From the NCBI GenBank assembly GCA_013824245.1, contig PNNN01000018.1:60351-124350 (forward strand): a DNA stretch of 64,000 bases, given 5' to 3'. The notes below the pieces were generated by a model. It was given only the letters and a program-made list of their open reading frames with translations, made no database searches and had not been told where the DNA came from. Numbering within the stretch: position 1 is the stretch's first letter; the number at the start of each line of letters is the position of its first letter. The position numbers and the translations under genes were made by a program. This DNA is from Chlorobiaceae bacterium. Lineage in GTDB: Bacteria > Bacteroidota > Ignavibacteria > UBA10030 > SZUA-254. Below, one piece after another: positions 27,347-37,541 of this stretch.

Positions 27347-28637
27347 AATACCGGCGAAAATTGTCAAAGTAGATTACTTAGCGCGCGTTGAAGGTGAGGG
27401 TGGATTGTACATTCGCGTGAAAGACAATGAAGTAAAGGATGTAAAGTTTAGAATATTTGAACCGCCGCGTTTTTTCGAAGCATTCATGCGAGGAAGAGAT
27501 TATAGTGAAGCGCCCGATATCACCGCGCGCATTTGCGGCATTTGCCCGGTTGCATATCAAATGAGTTCATCGCAGGCAATGGAAGATGCATTCGGCGTTG
27601 AGGTGGATGGACAACTACACGCTTTGCGGAGATTATTATATTGCGGCGAATGGATAGAATCGCACGCACTACATATATACATGCTGCATGCCCCTGATTT
27701 TTTAGGATATGAAGATGCGCTGCAGATTGCTTCTAAGTATCCGGATATCGTGAAACGCGGACTTGAAATTAAAAAGATCGGCAATGAACTGATGACAATC
27801 ATTGGCGGTCGCGAAATCCATCCTATAAATCCGCGAGTCGGCGGGTTCCATCGAGCATCGTTTGAACACGAATTGAAACCGATGATAGAAAAACTAAAGT
27901 GGGCATTTGCCGCTTCTTTAGAAACGGTGAAATGGACGTCAACATTCAACTTTCCCGATTTTGAATATGATTACGAATTCGTTTCGCTGCGCCACCCCGA
28001 AGAATATCCAATAACGGGCGGTCGGCTTGTATCGAACAAAGGGCTCGATATTTCTGTGCAGGATTATGAAAAACATTTCCAAGAGATTCATATTGAACAC
28101 ACAAACGCACTTCACTCTGAACATATTGGCGTTGGTCCTTATCATGTTGGTCCAATGGCACGGTACAGTTTGAACTTCGATAAGCTGTCGAATAAAACAC
28201 AAAAAGCCGCACGCGAAGCCGGATTGGGTAAACAATGCTTCAATCCATTTAAAAGCATCATCGTCCGCAGTGTGGAGCTTGCATATGCTTGTGAAGAATC
28301 GATTAGGATCATTGAACAATACAAGCGTCCGGAGAAATCGTTTATCGATATAAAACCTAAGCAAGGCACCGGTCGTGCATGCACCGAAGCCCCGCGCGGC
28401 ATTCTTTATCATCGTTATGGTCTCGCTGAAGACGGCACAATCCTCGATGCTAAGATTGTTCCGCCAACCTCACAAAATCAAAAAACAATTGAATCAGATT
28501 TGTATCATTTTGTGAAGAAAAATATATCGTTACCGGAAGATAAGTTAACGTGGCAATGTGAACAGGCGGTTCGAAATTATGATCCATGCATATCGTGCGC
28601 TACACATTTTCTAAAACTGGAAATAGAACATGAATAA
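27339..28637 (+). CDS. NiFe hydrogenase large (alpha) subunit, HydA-like
   Basis: The catalytic subunit, 432 residues from the ATG at 27339. Its NiFe ligands are C66 and C69 in ARICGICP (L1) and C417 and C420 in DPCISCATH (L2). Only 12 residues follow the last ligand, a tail for a maturation protease to remove. Together with the neighbouring genes this is a group 3b (sulfhydrogenase-type, bidirectional, NADP-linked) enzyme that oxidises or evolves H2 in the cytoplasm. No hyp metal-insertion genes are in the window. Confidence 0.94.
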   Translation: MSKIPAKIVKVDYLARVEGEGGLYIRVKDNEVKDVKFRIFEPPRFFEAFMRGRDYSEAPDITARICGICPVAYQMSSSQAMEDAFGVEVDGQLHALRRLLYCGEWIESHALHIYMLHAPDFLGYEDALQIASKYPDIVKRGLEIKKIGNELMTIIGGREIHPINPRVGGFHRASFEHELKPMIEKLKWAFAASLETVKWTSTFNFPDFEYDYEFVSLRHPEEYPITGGRLVSNKGLDISVQDYEKHFQEIHIEHTNALHSEHIGVGPYHVGPMARYSLNFDKLSNKTQKAAREAGLGKQCFNPFKSIIVRSVELAYACEESIRIIEQYKRPEKSFIDIKPKQGTGRACTEAPRGILYHRYGLAEDGTILDAKIVPPTSQNQKTIESDLYHFVKKNISLPEDKLTWQCEQAVRNYDPCISCATHFLKLEIEHE

Positions 28638-28679
28638 ACATAATCTTGTTATCTGGCAAAAATTGAGTAAGTGATTTCT

Positions 28680-29186
28680 ATGTCGGCATCGCAAACGAAA
28701 CCCCATCCTCAGAAATTGCTTGTAATAGGTGTTGGCAATGAATTTAGAAACGACGATGCGGTTGGAATTAACGTCGCGCGCAAATTACGGAAACTAAATA
28801 TTTCCGCGATTCAAATTATGGAAGATACCGGAGACGGCGCAAAGCTAATAGAAAAGTGGAAAGATCAAGATGTTGTTGTTGTTGTTGATGCGGCATCCAG
28901 CGGCTCGGAACCCGGAATGATTTATCGCTTCGATGCGGTAAAACAAAAAATGCCGACACAGTTTTTCAATTATTCATCACATAATTTTTCAGTTGCCGAA
29001 GCAGTAGAGTTATCGCGAACACTAAATCAGTTGCCAAAGCGTCTTGTAGTTTACGGAATCGAAGGCAAAGATTTCGCACAAGGCAACAGTGTAACCTCTC
29101 CCGTGAAAAAAGCGGCAGAATATGTTCTCGATATAATTATTGAAGAATTCCGAACAAAGCATTCATCCGTACAAAATCCACATTAG
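28680..29186 (+). CDS. Hydrogenase maturation protease
   Basis: A HybD/HycI-family endopeptidase of about 168 residues that removes the C-terminal tail of the large subunit after nickel insertion. It has VIGVGNEFRNDDAVG with the first metal-binding acidic residue, VVVDAASSG with the second acidic position, and SSHNFS with the histidine. A GTG nine bases upstream (28671) is an alternative start. It follows the large subunit gene by 42 bases and closes the operon. Confidence 0.9.
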   Translation: MSASQTKPHPQKLLVIGVGNEFRNDDAVGINVARKLRKLNISAIQIMEDTGDGAKLIEKWKDQDVVVVVDAASSGSEPGMIYRFDAVKQKMPTQFFNYSSHNFSVAEAVELSRTLNQLPKRLVVYGIEGKDFAQGNSVTSPVKKAAEYVLDIIIEEFRTKHSSVQNPH

Positions 29187-29216
29187 TGAGTTTTACACTT
29201 TATTCTTGCCAAACTG

Positions 29217-29528
29217 TTATTTAAATATCTTCAGTATAGAGGAAATAGTGTTTTTTTTATTTCCCTCTACCGATGATATTTTTTCAAGCTCTCCCTCATC
29301 AAGCCAAATACCGTTGCAGTGAAAACAGCGGTCAACTTCAACGTGATGAATATTGATCGTTTCTAAATGCTGACCACATTTGGGGCAGCGCATCCAATGA
29401 AGTTGCTTTATTTCATCGCGCTCTTTTTTCTTCATCTCTTTGTCGCGCTCTTCCGCTATCTTCTTTAATCTGGTGGCTTCCAATTTAAGAAAATATTCTT
29501 CTTCTTTTTCGCTTGGTTTAATCGGCAT
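29217..29528 (-). CDS. zf-TFIIB-type zinc-ribbon protein
   Basis: A 103-residue protein made of a highly charged, probably coiled-coil N-terminal part (residues 5-42, rich in K and E) and a zinc ribbon: CPKCGQHLETINIHHVEVDRC and CNGIWLDEGELEKI, the hallmark of the zf-TFIIB family (PF13453). The role of such proteins in bacteria is not known. It is convergent with the hydrogenase operon; the 30 bases between them show no strong terminator. Confidence 0.85.
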   Translation of the reverse strand: MPIKPSEKEEEYFLKLEATRLKKIAEERDKEMKKKERDEIKQLHWMRCPKCGQHLETINIHHVEVDRCFHCNGIWLDEGELEKISSVEGNKKNTISSILKIFK

Positions 29529-29631
29529 GTATTAATTCCTTTTTTGATGATATATAAATTATAATCTTTTTGAACAATTTGCAAGCACAAATGGTTGCCA
29601 TTGAGTAGGGTGATTGTTATATTTTGATGAT

Positions 29632-30390
29632 ATGAAAAACATTCTGTTTCTAATCGTTATATGCGCAACCGTATCGCTGTCGCAGGGCAGCGCAGGCTCG
29701 AGTGCCAAATATGAGCCGCGCTTTCTTATTGATGTGCCGACAGGAGGAATAATACCGCATGGTATGCTTGCGACAGACATTGAATTTTTTCAACAAGGCG
29801 GTGTTCTTGCTTCTATATCTCTTGGCTTGTTTGACATAATGGGTCTCGGCATGTCTTATGGTGGAGCGAATATAATCGGAGACAATTCACCCGTATGGAA
29901 TGAACTTCCGGGAATCAATTTTCGATTTCGTCTTATAAATGAATCAATCATCTTTCCCGCAATCGCTTTTGGTTTTGATTCTCAAGGAAAAGAATTATAT
30001 GATAGAGCCAATCAGCGGTATACAATTAAATCACCCGGGTTTTATATCGTTGGAAGTAAAAATTATTTATTGCTCGGTAATCTTAGTTTTCACGGCGGAA
30101 TAAATTACAGTCTTGAGCGTACCGATGGAGATCGAGATCCTAATATTTTTATCGGAACCGAGAAATCGATTGGACCGATTGTATCTATTTTAGCGGAATA
30201 TAACCTCGGCTGGAACGACAGCAACGCAAAAGCATTCGGAAAAGGAAGAGGTTATCTTAACGGCAGCGCAAGAGTTTCTATTGGTGACGGATTTTCAATC
30301 GGAATCAATCTAAAAGACATACTAAAAAACCAGAAAAAGATCACAATCGGCAACCGAACCATTTTACTTGAATATGTCCAAGAACTTTAA
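29632..30390 (+). CDS. Predicted outer-membrane beta-barrel protein
   Basis: A secreted protein of 252 residues from the ATG at 29632, with a signal peptide (MKNILFLIVICATVSLSQG) and alternating hydrophobic strands rich in glycine and aromatics. Segments such as PTGGIIPHGMLATDIEFF, LGLFDIMGLGMSYGG and GFSIGINLKDIL resemble barrel proteins common in Ignavibacteria-like genomes. No specific family is firm and no substrate can be proposed. It stands alone. Confidence 0.6.
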   Translation: MKNILFLIVICATVSLSQGSAGSSAKYEPRFLIDVPTGGIIPHGMLATDIEFFQQGGVLASISLGLFDIMGLGMSYGGANIIGDNSPVWNELPGINFRFRLINESIIFPAIAFGFDSQGKELYDRANQRYTIKSPGFYIVGSKNYLLLGNLSFHGGINYSLERTDGDRDPNIFIGTEKSIGPIVSILAEYNLGWNDSNAKAFGKGRGYLNGSARVSIGDGFSIGINLKDILKNQKKITIGNRTILLEYVQEL

Positions 30391-30713
30391 TCCACCCTCG
30401 CGTTCTGCTCAGGTCGCTTACGCTCCATAGCTTTAACGACGGAACGCGGACGAGAAAAGTATGGGTACAATTCACCGTTGTTTGTCTACGACCTGCAATG
30501 CGGCGATATAGTTCATTGTATTGAAAATAATACGATTAGAAGGTCTCTTGTCTTATCCATACCACACCTTATCCTATGCAGGATTCCACAAATAGCCGAA
30601 AAGCTTGTTTTCTTGTCAGGTTATGAGTAAATTAAGAATACAGAAATAGGTTTTCCTGGCATTTCAATTGCCATAGATTTTGATGTATTTATAGAAAGTG
30701 AAGGTTAGAATTT
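30391..30713. other. Intergenic region without a gene
   Basis: No gene is seen. CGCGTTC and its complement GAACGCG stand about 50 bases apart near the left end, in the style of the other dispersed palindromes. The last bases before 30714 contain GAAGG, a weak ribosome binding site for the lipoprotein gene. Confidence 0.4.
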
Positions 30714-31682
30714 ATGAAAATGAAATTATCGTTTTTCGGTTTGTTGAGTCTTCTCAGCATGGTTCTTCTTCTATCATTCTCAGGTTGTTATACACAATTA
30801 GGTACAACGCGCGATGGAGATGATGAAGAAGAATATGATACAGTTACCCAAAATGAAGAACCCGCGACAATCGATGAGAACAACGAGTACACGAACGATA
30901 GTTGTTATGAAGATTATTATCGACCCCGTGTTGGATTTTCCTATTATTATCCGTCTGCATACTCGCCCTCAACTTTATTTACCATTGCGTATTCTGATCC
31001 GTGGTTTTACGACTACAACTGGTGGGCTTACGACCGATGGTATTATAGATCGCCTTATTCTTGGTATTACTCTTCGTGGTATTCTCCTTATTATTATCAA
31101 CCCTATTATTACGGATATTATGATTACACCGGCGGGTCATCAATTTACGGAAGCAAACGTAACGATGGAACGATGTTAGGAAACGACAATGCCCGACGTG
31201 TGCGCGATAACCAATACGAAGTTGGTGGTGCCGCAAGAACAAATTTCGATATGCCAACAGGCGCAGCTTATAATAAAACCACAAGCGGTGTTTCTGGGGC
31301 AAACAGAAATACAAACACTGCACCTACATCAATAAGGCGCGATGGAGCAACACGAGTTGAGACACGACGTGAAAGCAGAACAGCCGAGCGTTCTTTCAAT
31401 CAGCCCGCTCGCGCACCACGACAAGAACGTCAAGTTAGAACCGATGATCGCCGTCGAGACACTCGGTCGCAGCGTAAACCGGTTGAAACATATAAACCAC
31501 AATCTCCAACTTATAAATCTCCGCCGCGTGAAGAGCGATCTCCGGCGCCAAGTTATACACCTCCACCGGCTCCACGGAACAATCCACCACCACCATCAAA
31601 CGATGGCGGCAAAAGGAACGACAACAGTGGCGGTAGCCGCAGTTCAAGCAGTGGAAGCGGTTCACGAGATAGACGTCCGTGA
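30714..31682 (+). CDS. Tyrosine-rich then Arg/Pro/Ser-rich lipoprotein
   Basis: I do not recognise a family. The protein has a lipoprotein signal with lipobox LSFSGC, then an acidic linker (DGDDEEEYDT). A segment of about 70 residues is dominated by tyrosine and tryptophan (YYRSPYSWYYSSWYSPYYYQ and similar). The C-terminal 150 residues are disordered, rich in R, P, S, G and N (RRESRTAERS, PPPPSNDGGK). Such composition suggests a surface or envelope structural protein, perhaps cross-linked through tyrosines, which is inference. It precedes a FadL-like gene by 55 bases. Confidence 0.7.
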   Translation: MKMKLSFFGLLSLLSMVLLLSFSGCYTQLGTTRDGDDEEEYDTVTQNEEPATIDENNEYTNDSCYEDYYRPRVGFSYYYPSAYSPSTLFTIAYSDPWFYDYNWWAYDRWYYRSPYSWYYSSWYSPYYYQPYYYGYYDYTGGSSIYGSKRNDGTMLGNDNARRVRDNQYEVGGAARTNFDMPTGAAYNKTTSGVSGANRNTNTAPTSIRRDGATRVETRRESRTAERSFNQPARAPRQERQVRTDDRRRDTRSQRKPVETYKPQSPTYKSPPREERSPAPSYTPPPAPRNNPPPPSNDGGKRNDNSGGSRSSSSGSGSRDRRP

Positions 31683-31737
31683 TAATATTTTAAATCGATA
31701 GCAGTAAAAAAATAATTACGCTTAAAACGGAAAATTT

Positions 31738-33042
31738 ATGAAACGTACCATTTTATTATCTATTCTATTCATTTTTAGTTCAATGCTGTATGGGCAGTAC
31801 AAAGAAGACGCATACCGGCTTTCATATCTCGGTTTAGGTTTCGGCGCGCGGTCTCTTGCAATGGGAACTGCTTACACGGCTATTGCGAACGATTTCTCAG
31901 CCGTCTATTGGAACCCTGCCGGCTTGGGACAAGTGAAACGCAACGAAATTTCACTTGGGCTTTCTCATTATTTATATAAAGATGAAAATACTTTTCTTGG
32001 TGAAAATTCATCTTTCTCCAACTCCAAAACAAACCTAAATAGTTTGGGCTTAGTATATCCGTTCCCGGTTCAAAAAGGAAGCATGGTGTTCGCCATCGGT
32101 TACGGCAGGCAAGTTGACCATGCTACCTCGCTCGCCATTAATGCCTTCAATATAAAAACTACAACTGCTAATTACCCCGACAATGTTGATATCCGAACAA
32201 ACGTATTGGAAAACGGCGGATTGAACAACTGGATGGTGGCGGGGGCAATAGAAGCGGCACGTGGTCTATACCTAGGAGTCTCTATCAATGTTATTTCCGG
32301 TTCATATACCTACAATAGAGATTATACGGGTAGCGATATTAATAACAATTATTATTTTTATGAAATCAATCGGCTTTATACTATTCAGGAAGATATCAGC
32401 GGGTTCACCGGGCGCCTTGGATTGCTTTACGAAACAAAAAATAAAAAAGGGCGCTTCGGCATTAATGTGAAATTACCATCCACACTTTCAATGCGCGACG
32501 ATTGGGCTGACACGGAAAATTATTACGACGATATACCCGACAGCGATTATGTTGCCAAAGATGTCGGCTACTCTGAATTTGATCTAACAACACCGTTTGT
32601 TTTCAGTGTAGGTGCTTCTTGGACATTCGGCGATCTGCTCATTTCTGGCGATGTCGATTATACAGACTGGACTCAGATGGAATTTAAAAACACTTATGCG
32701 GATTTGCTTCAGGAAAACACAATCATTAAAGAAACGATGGAGCCGACGGTTAACTTGCGTGTGGGTGCCGAATATGAAATTCCATTATCAGATGTTGCGG
32801 TTCGCGCCGGATTTGCTTATTTGCCATCGCCTTATTCGTTCCACACTTCCGATAACGCGCAAAAATATATTACGGCTGGTTTAGGATGGACTATTGAAAA
32901 TTCAGTTCGACTCGACTTCGGTTACGCCTACGGATTCTGGAATGCCAGCCAGCAAGTAAATTTCGATCCGCCATTTTATACAGATACAAATGAAAAAGTA
33001 AAAACGCACAATCTAATCGCCACGATGGTTTATCGCTTCTGA
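31738..33042 (+). CDS. FadL/PorV-like outer-membrane protein
   Basis: A 434-residue outer-membrane barrel with a signal peptide ending at YGQ. The conserved N-terminal plug motif GARSLAMGTAYTAIANDFSA and YWNPAGLG is characteristic of the OmpP1/FadL/TodX group and of PorV-type proteins in Bacteroidota. The chain ends in a strand with terminal phenylalanine (ATMVYRF), the signal for insertion by the BAM machinery. It could transport hydrophobic compounds or serve the type IX secretion machinery; sequence alone does not decide. A strong terminator follows. Confidence 0.85.
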   Translation: MKRTILLSILFIFSSMLYGQYKEDAYRLSYLGLGFGARSLAMGTAYTAIANDFSAVYWNPAGLGQVKRNEISLGLSHYLYKDENTFLGENSSFSNSKTNLNSLGLVYPFPVQKGSMVFAIGYGRQVDHATSLAINAFNIKTTTANYPDNVDIRTNVLENGGLNNWMVAGAIEAARGLYLGVSINVISGSYTYNRDYTGSDINNNYYFYEINRLYTIQEDISGFTGRLGLLYETKNKKGRFGINVKLPSTLSMRDDWADTENYYDDIPDSDYVAKDVGYSEFDLTTPFVFSVGASWTFGDLLISGDVDYTDWTQMEFKNTYADLLQENTIIKETMEPTVNLRVGAEYEIPLSDVAVRAGFAYLPSPYSFHTSDNAQKYITAGLGWTIENSVRLDFGYAYGFWNASQQVNFDPPFYTDTNEKVKTHNLIATMVYRF

Positions 33043-33074
33043 CGATTGCAGATAATTTCTTAAAAAAGTATATT

Positions 33075-33111
33075 ATCCCGTCACATATTTTGGGTGACGG
33101 GATTTTTTTTT
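33075..33111 (+). terminator. Rho-independent terminator
   Basis: ATCCCGTCAC (33075-33084) pairs perfectly with GTGACGGGAT (33094-33103) over a nine-base loop and runs into a tract of T up to 33111. It ends the FadL-like transcript. Confidence 0.92.
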
Positions 33112-33147
33112 GCCGTTATCATCTTTAATCGAACAGTCATATAATAA

Positions 33148-35565
33148 ATGCCCAACGCTAAAAAAATATTGATCGGTATCGCTTTTACACTGTTAATAGC
33201 GTTAATCGCCATTTCAATTTTTCTATATCATCTTGTTACTAAATCATTTCCGGAAACATCCAGATCGATTGCTGTTTCCGGTCTTAAGGGTGATGTGAGT
33301 ATTTACCGGGATGAATATGGTGTACCGCATGTTTCGGCTGTAGATGAACACGATTTGATGTTTGCAACCGGATATGTTCACGCGCAAGACCGGTTGTGGC
33401 AGATGGATATGTTTCGACGTGTAGGACAGGGACGTTTATCCGAAATACTCGATACGGCAACGGTGAAATTCGATAAATTATTCAGAACACTCGGCATTGC
33501 AAACACCGCAGAATCACTCTATGTTCATTTACACCCAACATCGCGACGGCTTCTTGACGATTATGCAGAGGGCGTTAATCAATTCATTGTAACTCATAAA
33601 GGAAAATATCCAATTGAATTCGACATGCTCAATTACGAGCCGGAGGAATGGAAACCACAACATTCATTGATTGTCTCACGAATATTAGCGTGGGAATTAA
33701 ATTTTGCATGGTGGGTTGATCTCACTTATGGAGAAATTGTTTCAATGGTTCCGCCTGAAAAATTTAAAGAACTCCTTTCAACCGATGAACAATACGGAGC
33801 GCAAATAACCGAAACGAAATTGGAACAAAACACCATGCACGATTTTCTTTCGCTTGTCCGTTCTTACCGTGATTATTTTCAGATGGGATCATTCTCTTCG
33901 GGAAGCAATGCGTGGGTAATCGATTCATCAAAATCGTTGAGCGGAAAACCGATTCTTGCAAACGATCCACATCTGCTTATTTCTCTCCCCGCGAAATGGT
34001 ACGAGATGCATCTTACAGCGCCGGGATGGAATGTTGCAGGTGTTTCAATTCCGGGTATTCCTCTAATTGTTGTCGGCCAGAACGATTCAATCGCATGGGG
34101 ATTTACAAACGCGATGCTTGATGACTGCGATTTTTATATCGAGCAGATCGACTCAGCGAAGCATCCCTCATATCGATTCAAGGGAAATTCATTACCGGTT
34201 AAAATGCGCGAAGAGGTAATTTACATCGGTAAAAGCGATAGTGTCGCCATTAATGTTCTGTCAACACATCACGGACCTATTGTTTCGAATATTCATCCAA
34301 GTACAATTCATATTAAAAACGATTCAACTACGGCAAAGAAAAATGTGTCGCTTCGATGGACCGGTTTTGAGATGAGCGATGAAATTCTTGGTTTTTATCG
34401 ACTGAATAAATCCGCTAACTCAGTTCAATTCGAAGAAGGTCTTAAACAACTTACCGTTCCGGGACAATGTGCCATGTACGCCGATGTGCGCGGTAATATT
34501 GGATGGTGGGCTGCTGGGCGGGTTCCAATAAGAGGAAAACATTCTGCCGCTTTACCGCTCGATGGCACAACGGGTGAAGATGAATGGGTGGAATATATTC
34601 CTTTTGAAAAATTACCAAAAATCTGGAATCCTGCTGAGGGCTTTATTGTTTCGGCAAACCAGCCGCTCGCCGGAAAATCTTATCCTTACTATCTTTCAAC
34701 ACTCTGGGAACCGCGGCATAGATACGAACGTATCAGAGAACTTCTTGGACTTGGGAAAATTTCCGCGCAAGATTTTCAGCAATTTCAACAAGATGTTGAA
34801 ACAGGTTACGGTAAAATGCTCGCAGGTCATATAATTCGTGCATTCTCAAACGACTCTTCAACTAACGATTATATCAAACAAGCAATTATTTATCTTCGAA
34901 ATTGGAATAACCGCGCCACTACGAGCGACATTGCCACAACTATAGTTAATGTTTTTTTTGTGAATCTTCTTCAAAATACATTTGAAGATGAACTCGGCGC
35001 TGATGTTTTGGATGATTTTAAATACTCTCTAACTCCCGCTTACCGCGTTACCGAGAAATTACTTACAAATGAAAACTCCCAATGGTTCGACGATGTGAAG
35101 ACAGACACCGTTGAATCGAGAGATGTGATAATTAGAAAAAGTTTTCAAAATGCGATTGATGAATTGTTGCTCTCTCTCGGTTCGGAGATGAAGATGTGGC
35201 AATGGGGAAAAGTTCACACTGCGATATTCGAACATCCATTCGGCAAACGGAAACCGTTAGATAAAGTTTTTAACGTGGGCCCATTTCCGGCAGGCGGAAG
35301 CGAGCAAACTATCAACAAAGGTGCTTTTAGATTGAACGGATCATATCAGGTTTTTGGATCTCCCTCGATGCGGCAGATTGTAGATTTTGCTCAGCCAAAC
35401 TCTGCTTACCGGGTTTTAACTCTTGGTCAATCTGGACAGCCGCTTCATACCCATTACGACGATCAGGTATCGCTCTGGTTGAATGGCGGTTATCGACAAA
35501 CAACGATAGACTGGAATTTGATTGAGCAAAAAGGGTGGAGAAAGCTTGTATTGAAACCGAAATGA
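33148..35565 (+). CDS. Penicillin acylase (S45) family hydrolase
   Basis: An 805-residue N-terminal-nucleophile amidase precursor. A membrane signal anchor (residues 7-28) is followed by the alpha-chain region with VSIYRDEYGVPHV and GYVHAQDRLWQMD. The beta chain would begin at S253 in SSGSNAWV, the self-cleavage site and nucleophile. NDPHLLISLPAKWYEMHL and the later AAGRVPIRG and FIVSANQP stretches are conserved in the family. It acts in the periplasm on an amide such as an acyl-homoserine lactone or acyl-amino acid; the real substrate is unknown. Confidence 0.92.
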   Translation: MPNAKKILIGIAFTLLIALIAISIFLYHLVTKSFPETSRSIAVSGLKGDVSIYRDEYGVPHVSAVDEHDLMFATGYVHAQDRLWQMDMFRRVGQGRLSEILDTATVKFDKLFRTLGIANTAESLYVHLHPTSRRLLDDYAEGVNQFIVTHKGKYPIEFDMLNYEPEEWKPQHSLIVSRILAWELNFAWWVDLTYGEIVSMVPPEKFKELLSTDEQYGAQITETKLEQNTMHDFLSLVRSYRDYFQMGSFSSGSNAWVIDSSKSLSGKPILANDPHLLISLPAKWYEMHLTAPGWNVAGVSIPGIPLIVVGQNDSIAWGFTNAMLDDCDFYIEQIDSAKHPSYRFKGNSLPVKMREEVIYIGKSDSVAINVLSTHHGPIVSNIHPSTIHIKNDSTTAKKNVSLRWTGFEMSDEILGFYRLNKSANSVQFEEGLKQLTVPGQCAMYADVRGNIGWWAAGRVPIRGKHSAALPLDGTTGEDEWVEYIPFEKLPKIWNPAEGFIVSANQPLAGKSYPYYLSTLWEPRHRYERIRELLGLGKISAQDFQQFQQDVETGYGKMLAGHIIRAFSNDSSTNDYIKQAIIYLRNWNNRATTSDIATTIVNVFFVNLLQNTFEDELGADVLDDFKYSLTPAYRVTEKLLTNENSQWFDDVKTDTVESRDVIIRKSFQNAIDELLLSLGSEMKMWQWGKVHTAIFEHPFGKRKPLDKVFNVGPFPAGGSEQTINKGAFRLNGSYQVFGSPSMRQIVDFAQPNSAYRVLTLGQSGQPLHTHYDDQVSLWLNGGYRQTTIDWNLIEQKGWRKLVLKPK

Positions 35566-35660
35566 TTCATGATATCAGATATGGGTTATGAGATATGCGT
35601 TTCTGAACTTTACTTTTATGCGAACATCGAATGACGAACATCTAATATCTTTGAGTGAAT

Positions 35661-36389
35661 ATGTTCTCCCAACAATTTATAACCAAATTAAATAGAGCTC
35701 AAACTGTTACTGTTCTCACCGGTGCGGGCATTTCTGCCGAAAGCGGCGTTCCAACATTCCGTGGGACGGATGGATTGTGGAAAAAATTCCGACCCGAAGA
35801 GCTTGCCAACTTCGATGCGTTTATAAAAAATCCCGATCTTGTATGGGAATGGTATAAATACCGCAAACAGATAATCTCAGAAATTAAACCTAATGCGGGA
35901 CACTTCGCGCTTGCCAAGATGGAGAAGATACATAAATCTTTTTCTATAGTTACACAAAATATCGACAACCTTCATCGTAGAGCCGGAAGCAAAACAGTTT
36001 ATGAATTACACGGAAATATCGAGCAGAATTATTGCATCGTATGTTATAATAAATTTTCAAACGAGGAAATTATCCGATCAGAAAAAGCGCCTAGATGTTC
36101 GTGCGGCGGATTAATTCGCCCCGACGTTGTTTGGTTTGGAGAAATGCTTCCCGAATCTCAATGGAGTGCAAGTGTAATGGCATCAGAATCTGCCGAAATA
36201 TTTTTTTCGATAGGCACCTCTGCGGTGGTTTATCCGGCGGCATCGCTTCCGATGATTGCAAAACGTACAGGGGCTTACGTGGTGGAAATTAATTTAGAAA
36301 GAACTGAGTTGAGCCATCAAGCAGATGAGGTGCTGATTGGAAAATCGGGAGAGATTCTCCCAAAGCTAATTGACGTTTGTTATCATTAG
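35661..36389 (+). CDS. NAD-dependent protein deacylase (sirtuin)
   Basis: A Sir2-family enzyme of 242 residues. It has the NAD-binding GAGISAESGVPTFRG, TQNIDNLHRRAG, the catalytic histidine in YELHGNIE, and zinc ligands in CIVC and CSCGG. The WEWYKYRKQ segment places Tyr and Arg in a YxxR pair, the feature that lets SIRT5/CobB-type sirtuins remove succinyl and malonyl groups. The ATG at 35661 has GAG five bases in front and is preferred to an upstream GTG. It is a single gene. Confidence 0.94.
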   Translation: MFSQQFITKLNRAQTVTVLTGAGISAESGVPTFRGTDGLWKKFRPEELANFDAFIKNPDLVWEWYKYRKQIISEIKPNAGHFALAKMEKIHKSFSIVTQNIDNLHRRAGSKTVYELHGNIEQNYCIVCYNKFSNEEIIRSEKAPRCSCGGLIRPDVVWFGEMLPESQWSASVMASESAEIFFSIGTSAVVYPAASLPMIAKRTGAYVVEINLERTELSHQADEVLIGKSGEILPKLIDVCYH

Positions 36390-36720
36390 AGAGCTACCCG
36401 AAAGTTACTGGTTTCATTTGACATTAAACTCTCGGGAGTTGATATATCTTCAACTCAAAAGAATCCCGTACATTGACTTTCACTCCGGCAAGTTTTATAT
36501 TCTTGCAGTGTAATTTTTCGATTTGATAGCTTGGAGCGGTTTTGGTGAATACATTTTCGATTTGGTGCTTTTTAAATAACGAAAGACGAACATGTTTTAC
36601 GGAACAATACTCATAAATTGCTTAAATCTGAAAATAAATGATGAATTTTAAAAAATAAAAACAATTTATCCCGCTCGGAGAGCGTGACAATTTCATAACT
36701 AACCGTTAAAGGATACTGTC
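36390..36720. other. Intergenic region without a gene
   Basis: No coding sequence is seen in these 331 bases. Two small inverted repeats lie near the left end: CTCTCGGGAG, and GAGTTGA paired with TCAACTC around 36434-36456. AAAGGA (near 36708) is the ribosome binding site of the following small gene. Confidence 0.45.
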
Positions 36721-36960
36721 ATGAAGAAAGCGTTACTTTACCTGATGGGAGCAATAGGAATAGGCTTGGTGGTTATCTATGGCTTTGTGTTCTGGGGTTT
36801 AGCATCCGCCAATCCACTCTTACGGTGGACCATATTTGTGGAACCCATGATCATGTCTGGTGCACTCGTATTTGTTGGGATAATAGTAACCATCATAGGT
36901 GTATGGTTATTGGCAAAAGAAAAGAAGCGGGAAATTGCTGAAAAGGAAAAGCACTCTTGA
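36721..36960 (+). CDS. Small two-helix membrane protein
   Basis: A 79-residue protein with two hydrophobic helices (residues about 4-28 and 42-65) and a very basic and acidic tail (KEKKREIAEKEKHS). AAAGGATACTGTC supplies a good ribosome binding site. No family is recognised; such small proteins are often subunits or regulators of membrane complexes. Downstream the same frame stays open after the stop. Confidence 0.6.
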   Translation: MKKALLYLMGAIGIGLVVIYGFVFWGLASANPLLRWTIFVEPMIMSGALVFVGIIVTIIGVWLLAKEKKREIAEKEKHS

Positions 36961-36966
36961 TATCCC

Positions 36967-37098
36967 TTGAATGATGCGCCAGAACTTATCGACCAGGTAG
37001 AGGATGAGAGTATAAGGGCGCGTTTGTCATTAACGGTATTGAATCCAGTTTTGAGGACAGAAAATCCGTTTCAGAATTTGTACATCAGTTCTCAATGA
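36967..37098 (+). pseudogene. Possible gene remnant (about 43 codons)
   Basis: In the same frame as the preceding gene, from a TTG at 36967 to a TGA at 37096-37098, the translation looks protein-like (PELIDQVEDESIRARLSL, then NPFQNLYISS). It has no good start and reads like the end of a longer protein. I do not recognise the source. The following bases up to 37313 contain one further weak frame (37144-37332, a single hydrophobic stretch) that may be a broken cassette gene. Confidence 0.25.
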
Positions 37099-37365
37099 CA
37101 ACTCACAATGTAGAATCCTCGCTGCGTTCACAAGAGAACTACGATGGTGGAACCAATCGGCGATGGAATCGAAAAGGAAAGTCTTCCAATGATCCATGTG
37201 AAGAAACACCTCATTTACTTGCTGCTTGTCGGAGCGTTCTCCTGTTCGTTGATTCGCTCACTCGAATTTAGGAGGGTGTATTGGCTTATTTGTTTACTTA
37301 TAAGGTTGAACGCAAATGTTGGGGCCGGATAAGCCATTTGCGGAAGTTGCCAATATGCAGCGGCG

Positions 37366-37503
37366 CACCGCACATAATACGCCGCACCACGTCGCGCACT
37401 CGTTTGTAAAGGCGTTCTTGAAGCAAGGCTTGGCCTCAAAAGTTGTGTACGCTCAACGACTCGCACATTTGATAGAAAAGCGTGGTGCGGCGAGATGTTA
37501 CCG
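37366..37503 (+). repeat. Second candidate attC-like palindrome
   Basis: CGCCGCACCACG (37380-37391) has an exact complement at 37481-37492. Outside the stem, CACATAATA on the left roughly mirrors AGATGTTACC on the right, and GTTACCG (37497-37503) resembles an attC R box. The 138-base length fits large attC sites. The A+T-rich hydrolase gene begins 39 bases later. The left R box is poor, so this could be a degenerate site or an unrelated palindrome. Confidence 0.4.
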
Positions 37504-37541
37504 CCAATTTTTGCATGAACGAACCAGGTACAATATTGACA

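Noticed and set aside
37144..37332. Small frame with one hydrophobic stretch
   Set aside because: Weak start, no homology recognised, and it runs into the attC-like region; kept only as a possible broken cassette.
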